Source: Bagarius yarrelli
Taxonomy: Eukaryota > Chordata > Actinopteri > Siluriformes > Sisoridae
NCBI GenBank assembly: GCA_005784505.1
Contig: VCAZ01000022.1
Coordinates: 3,737,195 to 3,801,194, forward strand
Reading direction: 5' to 3'
Length of the DNA stretch: 64,000 bases
Below, piece after piece: positions 49,559 to 59,875 of this stretch (position 1 is the first letter of the stretch; each line of letters starts with the position of its first letter). The notes under the pieces were generated by a model. It ran no database searches and had not been told where the DNA came from. It worked only from the letters and a program-made list of their open reading frames with translations. A program made the translations under genes and the position numbers.

Positions 49559-49559
49559 C

Positions 49560-50009
49560 ATGGAGGCTAAAGCAAGAAGAATCATGTGGAAACTTTTTTT
49601 ACTTTATTGCTTGTTGGCTGATGTCTTTGCTCAAGATTTTGCTCAGACGCAGTTTATCTGCACATCAGTGCCCAAAGACGTGGACATTTGCACAGCCGCG
49701 CTGCAGAACAGCGTTCCTGGTGAGGAGCTTAGAGCCACAGTCATGCAGCTTAGGGAGACTGTGGTCCAGCAGAAGGAAACCATCGTAAACCAAAAAGAGA
49801 CCATCAGAGAGCTCACGGCTAAGCTGGCGCGATGCGAGAGCCAGCGCGCTCCCGAGGCTGGAGGAGCAGGAGGAGGAGGAGGAGGAGGGAGGAGAAAGGA
49901 GACTGGCTCCAAAAACACCATGGGAGATGTGTCCAGGGGTCCTAGTGAAACACTTGCGCAACTCTCGCAGACTTTACAGAATCTAAAGCAAAGATTAGAA
50001 AACCTGGAG
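49560..50009 (+). CDS. nptx1: nptx1 exon 1: signal peptide, first coiled coil, glycine tract
   Basis: Encodes residues 1-150 and ends in phase 0 at CTGGAG before GTGAGG. After the signal peptide come FICTSVP with C34 and C44, then a heptad-like segment ELRATVMQLRETVVQQKETI. C92 lies in LARCESQ. These cysteines are the usual candidates for intermolecular disulfides in neuronal pentraxins. A GGA-rich tract (49860-49889) encodes GGAGGGGGGG at residues 101-110, longer than the GGG I recall at this place in human NPTX1. A conserved SKNTMGD block follows. The exon is CpG-rich compared with the surrounding DNA. Confidence 0.95.
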
Positions 50010-51881
50010 GTGAGGGGAGGAGGTTTTGCGCGAAAAAAAGAGTTCATTTTACTGCGGTGTTATAATTTACTGAAAAATGTAACATCTTATTAAGTTTATT
50101 ATTATTAAAACAACGAGTGCGTCATTTCCTGGAGTTTATTGAACGCGTTTTAACTACTGTGGGACTTTTTCTATTACTTAACCCTAAATCGATTCATCAT
50201 CACTCCTGCTGCACTAAACGATTCAGGGGGTTATTAGGCAGCTGGCTCTTTTAACCAGTGTCACAGATGCTGTAAACTCTATTGAATATTTAAAAAAAAC
50301 ACTAAAACTACAGCAAATCTGTCCACTTGGGAATAAAATTCTGCAGGAAGAACTGTCTGTAAAAGAAAAAAACCTTAAAGAAGTTAATCCTGCTTTGTGC
50401 CGCTTTGTCTCTCTGTTTAAAGTGCTGTCGAAAAATTACAGGTGTGTGTGTGTGTGTGTGCTATATTTTTTATTTCTGACGCATTTTGTCCTCTGTAGCA
50501 ATTCAGCCGAAGTAACGGCTCGGCTCCAGCAAACAGTCTAAGGGATCTGTTGCAGAGTAAAATCGACGATCTGGAGCGCCAGGTGTTGGCCCGCGTTAAC
50601 GCCGTGGAGGAAGAGGGCAGACCAGCCGCGCGCAACGAGAGCGCGCAACGCGGGCAAGTCGAAGCTACACTTACATCCCTGCACCAGCGCCTCAGTGACC
50701 TGGAGAAAGGTGAACGCGCATTTCTAATCACAGATTATATCTTCATCTTATAGGATCAATGCGTCCCCCCCCCCGCACTTATTGTTGCATCATAAAAATC
50801 CGATACCCTGATATCAGAAACCAGTGGAACGTCGCTGAGTCGGGAATGTCGCAGGAGATGTCAGTGATGAGGTGGAGGAGGGAGAAGTAGGAGGAGGGGT
50901 GTGATGAGGAGCTGCATTGCTTTGCATATCTGAGTCCAGCTCTATACTCAGTCTAGAGTTCAGTGATACAGAAATCAGAATGTCCTTTCATGCTGGTATC
51001 TGCAGGGGAAAAATCAAAGTTGAATGATGATAATTATTTTATTTTTTTTTGCCCACAGGTCAAAAGGAATCTAGACCGCTGGACAAATTTCAGCTGACGT
51101 TCCCCCTGAGGACCAATTACATGTACGCTAAAGTGAAAAGGAGTCTGCCAGAGATGTATGCCTTCACAGTGTGTATGTGGATTAAATCGAATGCATCACC
51201 TGGAGTGGGAACACCATTCTCATATGCAGTCCCTGGTCAGGCTAATGAGTTAGTACTTATTGAGTGGGGAAATAATCCGATGGAGATCCTTGTTAATGAC
51301 AAGGTAGACTGTCCACTATGACTGTTATATATGTATGAATGTCTTGTATAAATAAAGCATGATTATATTCTAAGTTTAGATTGATTTAATTTACAAACCT
51401 TGACTCCATATTTTAATCATTATAGTTATCTTTTTTTAAAAAAAAGATTCTTTGGCTATTTTCGCATTACATTTAAATACAATTTTGTTTTTAAGATCTA
51501 CTTTAGTGTATGTAAGAACCACACGTGCACAAGTCTATCAAGAACCATATAAAACCTGTCAAAGAATTATGTTGTGTTATTTGTTAGGCAAATTTTGTAA
51601 GAAGCAAGAGTACCCATATAAATATAATTATGATTATCATGTTAGTTTTATTTTTGCAAATAAATTGAAGATATTTACTTTTCTTTAGGTTGCAAAGCTG
51701 CCTTTTCTTATTAATGATGGAAAATGGCATCACATCTGTGTTACATGGACAACACGTGACGGAGTGTGGGATGCTTTTCAAGATGGTGTGCTGAGAGGAA
51801 GTGGGGAGAACCTGGCACCATATCATCCAATTAAACCCCAAGGCATGCTGATATTAGGACAAGAACAGGTAGGAGAAATCT

Positions 51882-51950
<69 letters not shown>

Positions 51951-52633
51951 AGATTTGAGTTTAGTTGAAGTAGTAACACACAGAAAAAAGAAAATTGGAC
52001 ACTGCATCACGTGAATGACCAGAAAATATTTAAGTTCAAAAACAAATAAATTGCTTATTGGTCAAGTCATTTGAATAACGCATAGCTTTGGAATGGTAAT
52101 TTTTATATAAATGTCTAAAAAAGAATGTTCATTATTTAAGGTAAAGAGCAATTAAAAAATCTATAAAATCCTTAAAAAGTTTGACCTAATATTTACTCTA
52201 ATAATATCTTATTAATTAATTCCCGCATCTCACATGACCTCGTAATTTATATACGTTTAGAACGACAGTCTCTAAACTAAATCTAGACTGCTGAATTTTT
52301 TTTTTATTATTTTTTATAAAAAATTACTAAATTTTCTTAGTACTCAAATGAAGCATATTAAACTTAGTAATTAAACCACTGGGTATTAAATATATATATA
52401 TTTTTTTACAGGACACACTTGGTGGAGGATTTGATGCTACTCAGGCATTTGTGGGCGACATGGCAAATTTTAACATCTGGGACCGAAAACTGACTGTAGG
52501 AGAGATTTACAATCTGGCAACATGCAGCAGCAAAGCACAAGTGGGTAATGTCTTTTCCTGGCTGGAGACCAGTATTGAGATCTACGGTGGAGTATCCAAA
52601 TGGACCTTTGAAGCTTGCCGCCAGCTTAACTAA
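49560..52633 (+). CDS. nptx1: Neuronal pentraxin 1 (NPTX1 type), five exons, complete
   Basis: Secreted synaptic pentraxin; the family clusters AMPA receptors and acts at excitatory synapses. The CDS joins 49560-50009, 50499-50709, 51059-51303, 51689-51868 and 52412-52633. All introns are GT-AG and the frame stays open for 435 residues (human NPTX1 has about 432). Residues 1-24 form a signal peptide with likely cleavage before QDF. Residues about 55-92 and 130-220 are heptad-like coiled coil. The pentraxin domain runs from about 230 to the end and contains the family signature HICVTWTT (317-324), the probable disulfide pair C259/C319, and the calcium-site residues QEQD (360-363). N-glycosylation sequons are NGS (156) and NES (196), as in mammals. 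The start is the first ATG after the TATA box, with A at -3 and G at +4. The closest family member is NPTX1; a teleost-specific paralogue (nptx1-like) is the main alternative name. Secreted function is known for the family, not shown here. Confidence 0.95.
50441..50460. repeat. GT microsatellite in nptx1 intron 1
   Basis: About ten GT units ending 38 nt before the exon 2 acceptor, close to where a branch point would lie. Confidence 0.9.
50499..50709 (+). CDS. nptx1: nptx1 exon 2: second coiled coil
   Basis: 211 nt between acceptor CTCTGTAG and donor GTGAAC, ending after the first base of a glycine codon. It encodes residues 151-220 plus the shared codon for G221, starting QFSRSNGS and ending SDLEKG. 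It contains LLQSKIDDLERQVLARVN and LTSLHQRLSDLEKG, both typical of neuronal pentraxin coiled coils, and the two glycosylation sequons NGS and NES. A GT microsatellite lies about 40 nt upstream of the acceptor, in intron 1. Confidence 0.94.
51059..51303 (+). CDS. nptx1: nptx1 exon 3: start of pentraxin domain
   Basis: 245 nt between acceptor GCCCACAG and donor GTAGAC. It encodes residues 221-302 and restores phase 0. It begins the pentraxin beta-sandwich with KFQLTFPLRTNYMYAKVKR and carries C259 in FTVCMW, the partner of C319 in exon 4. An extra NAS sequon at residue 265 is not present in the human protein as I remember it, and may not be used. Confidence 0.94.
51689..51868 (+). CDS. nptx1: nptx1 exon 4: pentraxin signature
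   Basis: Exactly 60 codons (residues 303-362), phase 0 at both ends, between acceptor TTCTTTAG and donor GTAGGA. It contains the pentraxin signature H-x-C-x-T-W-x-T at 317-324 and ends in LGQEQ, the first calcium-ligand residues. A long TA tract starts 16 nt after the exon end. Confidence 0.94.
51885..51948. repeat. TA microsatellite in nptx1 intron 4
   Basis: About 32 uninterrupted TA units beginning 16 nt downstream of exon 4. Length is likely to vary between individuals. Confidence 0.95.
52412..52633 (+). CDS. nptx1: nptx1 exon 5: C-terminal pentraxin domain and stop
   Basis: Encodes residues 363-435 and the TAA stop. It starts DTLGGGFDATQAFVGD, which continues the calcium-binding loop, and ends YGGVSKWTFEACRQLN, matching the family C-terminus. 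C400 and C431 are the last two cysteines, a usual pair in neuronal pentraxins. The acceptor TTTTTACAG follows a short TA/T-rich tract. Confidence 0.94.
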   Translation, partial: DTLGGGFDATQAFVGDMANFNIWDRKLTVGEIYNLATCSSKAQVGNVFSWLETSIEIYGGVSKWTFEACRQLN

Positions 52634-53645
52634 GCTATACGGGAACTATTATACTAACAAGAACTCATCCTGTTCGTCATCATAGATCATTTTAAAAAGA
52701 TATGGATGCCCATGGCCACATAAAATTTCACTTGGATTTTTTTTTTCTTTTTTCGTTTTAATTAAGAATTCTTAAGAACATTTAAAAAGTCTTTGTTTTT
52801 GTCTGCTTTACATTAGTTTGGGATTTTGAAACTGAAGGACATCTTGAAAGGGTTTGTACTCGAGGTTTCTATCCTCACAAACCTGCATTATAACCCACAT
52901 TTTTATCTGACTTTCTGGGCAAGTGATGTCTTATTCAGCAGTTGGCCTACTTGATATACAGTAGCATCTGATTCTGATTATATAATTTATCCTTAGTGCA
53001 CAAAGTCAGGTAGATTTCTATACAACCTGTGATGTCACAGTATAACCCGATACTAGCATTTTTTCACTGTGAACAGTAAGGAGGATCACTGAACGACGAA
53101 GAAGCAAGAATCTCAGTTTTTTCCTTGTGTGTTTTCTTTCATGTTGTGTGTGTATGTAAGTGTGTGTGTGTGTGTGTGCATGTGTGTTAAAAGCCTTGGG
53201 AGTTGCCAACATTTTACAAACCTGTGTGCCTTTGGGCTGTTAAAAAAAATTTAAAGGTCATTCTTTAACATTTGCATTATTTGATATTTGCAAGTACGTG
53301 TACACGTGTGTTTATTTCCTTGTGTGATTATTGATTCTGAAAGCTATATTGATTATTGTCACAACACTACTTTTGGCAATCATTGCACATTTAAAGCAAT
53401 TTGTCCACAAGCACACGACCCATAACGTGTTTGACAGGTGTTTCTATTTTGTAAGGAATGTTCTTTACAGAAAAAATAGCATGTTACTCTTAAATACTAC
53501 AGCATCAACAATCAAATCTGCTTTTCCTATTCTCTCTTTTTTGGGTTTAGATTTTATACTGTATTGTTCTATGCTAAAAGCATGGCAGCACTAAAATATG
53601 AACAAAAGATATTATGTTTGTAATAAAATTGTGATACCTATATTA
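52634..53645 (+). terminator. nptx1 3' UTR with poly(A) signal
   Basis: About 1 kb follows the TAA stop before the first clear AATAAA at 53622-53627, with T/GT-rich sequence downstream. A GT/CA microsatellite lies at about 53144-53180. No other coding signal is seen in between, so this is the best 3' UTR candidate. The exact cleavage site is not visible. Confidence 0.6.
53144..53180. repeat. GT microsatellite in the probable nptx1 3' UTR
   Basis: GTGTGTATGTAAGTGTGTGT-type interrupted tract. Confidence 0.85.
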
Positions 53646-53684
53646 GTACAATTATACTTCTTTTATGATCTCTTTTTTTGTCTG

Positions 53685-53852
53685 TTTTACAGCATTTTGC
53701 AGACCCCCTTATTACGTCTATCTCTTTTATACAACTGAATTAAGGGTTGGGGACCTTTGCTTAGGGGCCCAACGGTGGCAACTTGGTGGTGCTGGGAATC
53801 AAACCCTGATCTTCCAATCAGCAGTCCAACACCTTAACCACTGCGCCGCAAA
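53685..53852 (-). mobile_element. tRNA-derived SINE just past the nptx1 3' end
   Basis: TTTTACAGCATTTTGCAGAC, CTTAGGGGCCCAACGGTGGC, TGGTGCTGGGAATCAAACCC and GTCCAACACCTTAACCACTG. It starts about 60 nt after the nptx1 AATAAA, so it limits the 3' UTR unless a read-through isoform exists. Confidence 0.85.
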
Positions 53853-54898
53853 CAATAGTAAAAAATACCCTTAGTGAACAAGTGCACACTTCCTCGTTAA
53901 ATCATTACATCTTAAGTAATTATCTAACCAGACAATCACACGGAAAAGTACTTCTGAACTCTTCTAATTGTAATGCACAACAGTTTCTAGCCTTTTATAC
54001 AAACTGTTAAGTAAACATACAAGTCCGTGATGAGGGAGCTGATAAGAGAACCGGTATTTGGTGCCAACTGGAGGTTGAATAACTTATTGACAATCCAAAA
54101 TATTGCATCCTGTCTAAGTATTGTTACTGTCCATGTGCATCTCTTTACAGACACAATTTACACAATATGTCTACTTACAAGAATATCACAAAGAACAAAT
54201 CCTCTCAAACTGGTGTAAATGCTACCACCAGCACTTTTGTAATCAATCCAGATGTTCATTGTAAAATTTGTACATTTACAATGGCTCACTGGAAAAATCG
54301 TTATATTTGCTTTTTATCAGATTTGCCAGTTTCTCCATACTACTTACCAAAAAAACATTAAAATAAGCTACTAACACAGACGATTCTATTCAACGGAAAA
54401 TTACATGATATGATCACTGCAAATTAGAAAAAGACACCAATGATAAGCACATATTATCTATAGACTCTGATTATGACCTCAATTTTCCCCACAAAACAGG
54501 TCACTAAAATGTTTTCTGCCCCTACAATGCAGTTTTTATGAGCAGTGTGTGAGAGACGGCCATATTAAACAGTTTATTCAGCTCACCATCTAAACCAATC
54601 TCAGCCTAATGATGGTGAAAAAGATGTGCTGTGAACAAAGCAGACAAATACATACAATCATTCAAAATCCAGAACTGGATTATGCAAATAAAAAAAACTT
54701 TTATCTGTTTAAAAGAAAGTGTAACTTTCTTTTATTACATCAAGCTCAGGAGGACGTCGAAACGCAGAATTAAAGCTACTTTATCAGGTTTGCAGCCGTT
54801 CTATCTAGCCTGTGGAAAGTACTACCATCATGTAGATATATGACTACAATATCAAATTTTCAACATTGCAACCTCAATTTAAAATAAAGTGTGTGCGC
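53853..54898. other. Intergenic downstream of nptx1
   Basis: No repeat or gene recognised; short open frames only. Confidence 0.6.
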
Positions 54899-55700
54899 AC
54901 TAGGGTTGCACAATATATCGTTTCAGCATCGACATCGCAATGTGTGCATGTGCAAAAGTAGGTGGGATTTATAGTTGACTGCACCTCAGTTCAGAACACA
55001 TGTGATTGATGGATTAATTGCAAAGTAAAAGTTTACCATTGCACACTGTTTTAAGGTCTAAACAACTGAGTAAACATTTTAAGAATGTTTAGCATTGAGG
55101 CACAAGAAAGAAAATCACTTTTGTAGCTTTAATAAATATTTATTTCTACAGTGAAGACAATACAGTGTGATTTTACATGTGATTATTCAATTTCTGTATC
55201 TGAAACTCCACAAATCCCACTGAATCAAGTATAGTTTTGAATCCAAAGGTACAGTTTATTTACAAAGTGAATAAAACAACAAACAAATTGAAAAACAGGA
55301 CAAAACAGGAAGTAAACAAAAGCATGAACAATGAACAAAAACCTAAACATAAACACAATATAAACAAGATACATGAACATAAAACACTGTAAGGTTCTTG
55401 GTTCATGTTTCACGTTTCATGTTCATGTTTCTTGTTTGTGTTTTCATGTTCATGTGTTTCCTGGTTTGTCCTTGTCATGTGATCCTTGTTCCTCTTGTGT
55501 TTCTGTCACGTGATGTGTGTCATATTTTACACTTACAATAATCACAATCACAATCATTCTAGATTAAGAAAATAGACCTATTCAAGTCATTTAGGGAAAA
55601 TTTTTTTCAGATCGCAATATATATTACGGAAAAACTCCAAATATCACAATGTAGGTTTTTATCGAATATCTTAATAAGCACCCCCCAAACACACTTTGCG
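54899..55700. mobile_element. hAT-like non-coding repeat with a nested insertion
   Basis: The left end TAGGGTTGCACAATATATCG and the right part CAGATCGCAATATATATTAC belong to a fish repeat that begins CTAGGGCTGCACGATATATC. No transposase is visible. The middle (about 55225-55540) is a different repeat, rich in AAACA/CATGAA words, that seems to have inserted between ACTGAATCAAG and the resumption near ATAATCACAATC. Confidence 0.55.
55225..55540. mobile_element. Nested insertion, purine-rich to pyrimidine-rich foldback-like repeat
   Basis: The left half is rich in AAACA and GAACA (AAACAGGAAGTAAACAAAAG) and the right half in TGTTT and CATGTTC (CATGTTCATGTGTTTCCTGG), so the two halves are imperfect inverse complements around about 55390. 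No coding capacity. Confidence 0.45.
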
Positions 55701-56254
55701 TCTCTAGCAGATTTGTTGCCATCAGTAACATAGACATGTACGCAGGACCCAATGGGCAAAAGAGTTGCTGGAGTAGGTGCTATTTATTCTTATGTAAGCA
55801 GTATTGATAAGGAATGTCCACAGGAATAAACAGCGGTCAGAATGCACCAGTGGTATAAATATCATGCATGGCATGCATATCTCTATCTCAAAGTTCAACA
55901 ACAGCTACAATCATCAACAGGCTGTGAAAATCTATGTAGCTGCTTAGGGTTCTAATACCAAATTAAAAAGTCTAGTCAAAATAAGTAGAAACATAATTTC
56001 CTCATTTGTTTCACTACACCTATAATTATACCCCATCCCGTTTCAGATGTAAATCAATTTACAGTTCAATAATCCGCACATACTCTCAGCTATAATAGTG
56101 TATAGTGTATTATTATCCAAATGCAATCAATACTATACATCATTGAGTCTTCTATTCACAGCATTAATCCATCAGATGATTTGCTTTTCTTATGGAGGGA
56201 ACTTCCCATACTAATACTATAGCCAGTAGATGCAAATGTAAAAACTGCAACATT

Positions 56255-56625
56255 CTTCACCACGCCAGCAGAGGGAGCCCTCACCAGAGTACTAACTGTT
56301 TTCGGTCCCCCTCCTTCCTGTTTGGCAGCCATATTACCTTGGCCATGTTAAACACTTTTTTTGCGAAGTATTACCAGGTCTACTGCCAAGTGTTTCTACT
56401 TTCAGGTCTGATTGCCGCACGTCTGATTGTTTGCCTGTTTTCTGCTTTTTGCATTACCCTTTTGTCTGTTTGTCGATCGGACCGTTTATTGTCTTTCTGA
56501 CTGGTTTGCCTGTGAATTTTTATTGCATTTTGGATGGTTAATTTATTTATTTATTTACATTAAACCTTTACACATAGATTCTAAACCGAGTTCCATCCTA
56601 CCTCCTTTACACACGCTTACTAGTG
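56255..56625. mobile_element. Non-autonomous repeat, opposite orientation to the 25.6 kb copy
   Basis: CACGCCAGCAGAGGGAGCCC at the left, then TTCCTGTTTGGCAGCCATAT, T-rich stretches (TTGCCTGTTTTCTGCTTTTT) and CATTAAACCTTTACACATAG. It reads as the reverse complement layout of the 9.3 and 25.6 kb repeats. Its open frames are low-complexity chance frames. Confidence 0.4.
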
Positions 56626-58100
56626 TATATATATTATTATTTATTGTGTGTGATGTGTCCAAATTAGCATGAATGCTAAATATGCATAGTATAAAAAATA
56701 AGGTCCAGATTAGACTCCTGAAGATCACAGTGATCTTGTTGTAAACTCTGTGTATCCCCCCCCAAAAATTATGTTTGGTCCATAATAATAAAATGTATTC
56801 CTTACTAAATAATAAACTAGCTTTTCTTGCTGTATTACTTATCGTATCCATTAAATTTCTCTTTCTGGCTTTTGCAAATCGAAGCAAGGTGAAACAGAAA
56901 GTGATACAAACATCATATTTTTTTCCAACGGTTACGAGGATCTGCTGAACAGTGAATTTTTATAAATGATCATTTCTACAAATTTCTTATTAAATATATT
57001 TTTGTAAGAAAAACATCCCTAAACATGAAACTGAACCAAACCTGCTATTCAGTCCACACCATATGCTTTTAGTCTGAAGGTCTAGCTAGGTGAGTTAACT
57101 TCTGACCTTTCTCAGTCACGAGGTCATCAACTACTAACATTATTGGATGTATTTTTTCTTCTGCACCGCTTTGAAAAATCTTAGACGATCAGCAGTTTCA
57201 GCTGTGATACAGTCATAATTCACTTGAATCACTATCTTAATCTTTAATCTGTAACAAAGCTCTAGGATCCATGCTACGCTCTCAATACGCAAGCTGCATA
57301 GAACCCACAAATCACGCTGGGCCCTGCCTCCCGCTCTCGTGTCAAAACTTGTGCAGTGTTTGTAATTTAGATAGGAAAATGAATCAGAACCATCTTTCAG
57401 TTCATGGAAAGTCTGTCTTGCTAATCTAGCTTTACAACACATCTCTTAATCCTTCTGCTTTATTTACTTTCCAATCTTTTCAAGGACTGTGTGTTCTGTG
57501 ACTTTGTGCTTGACAAAATTGGGAGTTAATTTTATTACGCATGATCAATGCACAAGTGCATTTGCAGTTTGGAAAAAAAAAATTTGTTTGTGGCATTCGC
57601 AAGTTGTTTACATGGCTTACAGGTAAAATAATAGAGAGTAATAGAGAATAATTCTGCATGGGGAGGTCAAGATTTAATCTGATGCTAACATGGTGCTTTA
57701 TGATAGATCGGATTAGATTTAGTATTTCATTGAATATGCATATGTACAGGGGGTTCTAATATATGTTAAGGTTGTACTTTTTAGAGTTATAGAGAATCTG
57801 GCATATTAGGACATAGGACAAGGTGATGGTGCAGAACAGGGCACCTTGCACCCACACTCATTCAAAGTAGGTCAATTAACCTATTTTTTTGCAGCCATGA
57901 AGACGTGTCCACATAAATAAACACCACAGACAGTGATCTTAGAATCGAATTATACATTTTTGTAGCTGTAGGGTGCAATGCCACCTTACCTACAAACAAA
58001 ATAATACATCATAAACAAATGGCAAAATAGCATACACATTTTTTGGGGGTTGGAATACTGAAAAAAACAGATACATCAAAATGAAAGTGTTGTGTTATTG
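56626..58100. other. Intergenic, nothing recognised
   Basis: Open frames of about 100 codons at 56555-56887 and 57140-57442 (minus) have no family motifs, signal peptide or splice context that I can support. Confidence 0.55.
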
Positions 58101-58300
58101 AAATCTACTGCTAGAAAGCTTAAATATATATATATATATATATATATAAAATTGGCTTCTATATATAACAATGGCTTTTAAAGTAAATTCTAATGAAAGT
58201 CTTGATAAATTTAAAGCCTACAAAAAGACTAAATCTACTGCTAGTAAGCTTAAATATATATAAAATTGGCTACTATATATAAAAATGGCTTTTAGAGACA
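58101..58300 (+). repeat. Two-copy repeat, about 130-bp spacing, with TA expansion
   Basis: AAATCTACTGCTAGAAAGCT (58101) returns as AAATCTACTGCTAGTAAGCT (58231). Each is followed by TA units, AAAATTGGCT and ATGGCTTTTA. The TA run is long in the first copy (about 58123-58148) and short in the second. Confidence 0.9.
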
Positions 58301-59127
58301 ATATCCAGAGTAAGAACTGTGGAAAAAAAAGAGCAAGGCAAGTCGATGAACACAAAATTTAACCCATGCAGCAACCACGTAATAGCACGTAATCTGCCAA
58401 GTAACAACATATTCTTCAGGTTCAGAAGAAGTTAAATTTATTATGGGATAATTAATCAAAATAGCAATCTTGGCTAAAAGCCAAAGCTGTCTGAAAAGTG
58501 TGTTTGGAGTTTGGCAAAAAAAAAATGTCTAAATATATTTAGAAATGTCTTAGGGAGATATATCAGGAATTCTGCTTTTAGATTTCTCTCATATTTCTAC
58601 ACTAAGAAGTGCTGGCTGCAAAATCATAAAATATACATACGGCAGGCTTACTTTTTGACTTTGACAGCCAATTTTTTTTTTTCAGTTTTGATTTTTTAAA
58701 ATATTTTTTTTCCCCTATTTCGTTCTGCCAAACTGTAAGCTTTGGCATTCTTCTGTTGAGTTGTCTTCATTCATTCATTCATTCATTCATTCATTCATTC
58801 GCTTACACTTTGTCCAGGTGAAAATCTTGAGAAATCTAAATCTAATGAAACCCTCTATGGTTGCATGCAAAAAAACAAAAAACTGTGATTGGTGCTTTAG
58901 ATGTCCGCTAAATGCTCTTATCACCAAACAAAGCTACAAGAGAGACCAGAGCATCTACCATTTATCTGTTCTATTTCGGAAACACTGGACTTGGTGCAGC
59001 AATACACCCTGGATTTGCTTCCAGGGGTCATTTCTTTTAAATATTTGTATAATTTTAACATAGAGGCAGCAGAGAAAGCATCCGGGTGTCTGATTAACCT
59101 GATTAACAAGCGGAGGTTTGATTAACC
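58301..59127. other. Intergenic with CATT microsatellite
   Basis: Two overlapping plus-strand frames (58761-59125) and a minus-strand frame compete for the same DNA; none has a recognisable motif. Confidence 0.55.
58766..58800. repeat. CATT tetranucleotide microsatellite
   Basis: Eight to nine CATT units. V-SINEs here also end in ATTC/ATGA repeats, but no V-SINE body follows, so this may be the tail of a copy truncated away. Confidence 0.9.
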
Positions 59128-59305
59128 TATGCTGGGTTGCCTGAGCGAGGATGTCTGATTAACATGATTTTTTCGAAGGTCCTGAAACACTGACTTCTGA
59201 TAACCATCATGATCTTGAACAAGGAGTATGCTGGGTTGCCTGAGCGAGGATGTCTGATCGAAAGGTCCTGAAACACCTGATGACTTCAGGTAACATCATT
59301 ATGAT
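59128..59305 (+). repeat. Two-copy tandem repeat, 99-bp spacing
   Basis: TATGCTGGGTTGCCTGAGCG, AGGATGTCTGAT occurs at 59128 and 59227, each followed by CGAAAGGTCCTGAAACAC (first copy CGAAGGTCCTG) and a TAAC(C)ATCAT block. Small indels distinguish the copies. Confidence 0.9.
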
Positions 59306-59875
59306 GTGCCCTGGATCTATGCAAGGTTTTGGTCAAGAGGTGTTGGTACATGGTCAGGAGTTTTACCCTCTAGTGTTAGTCTACTAATAAAAAAACCTTT
59401 TTCCTACTATAGACTTCTTCCAGCAGCTTTTCCTCATTTTTTATAATATTTAGTTTACTTCTGTGCCTAGTTCAGAGCGTTTTTTTTTCTTCTTTTCTCC
59501 TGAGAAGAAATAAGGCGGAATAATAAATTCTGGATGATAGGGCATACAGGTTGCATAACATAGCCATAAGGTATAAAACTTTTGTGAATCAGGAATTCAG
59601 AACACACTTAAAAGCAGAGAAACTCACTCTATTGAGTGTATTTATATAAAGAATCCAGTCCTGCATCTTCGGTATTCGTGCAACTATCCCTGGCAGCTCA
59701 AAAAACACCAACATAGACTGCCTGTTCTCCAAAGCAGCTGATTTAAAGTAGATACACTATTCTCCAGGAGGTTCTTCTGAATAATCAGTCTAGTGTAAAA
59801 TAAAGGACGGAGGAGCTTGAATTGTGTTAGGAAGTAACCGGGGGCTCTAATTTTACAGCTACACTAATGTAATTT

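Noticed and set aside
49482..49559. In-frame N-terminal extension of nptx1 from 49482
   Set aside because: The codon at 49482 is GTG, not ATG, and lies only a few nucleotides after the expected transcription start. The first ATG is at 49560 with a strong context.
49643..50047. 134-codon antisense frame opposite nptx1 exon 1
   Set aside because: It is the reverse shadow of a codon-biased, GC-rich exon, with low-complexity Ser/Pro runs opposite the GGA tract. No splice or promoter support.
56427..56887. Hydrophobic open frames as membrane proteins
   Set aside because: Phe/Leu/Ile-rich translations come from T-rich DNA inside or beside a repeat; there are no conserved motifs and frames overlap on both strands.
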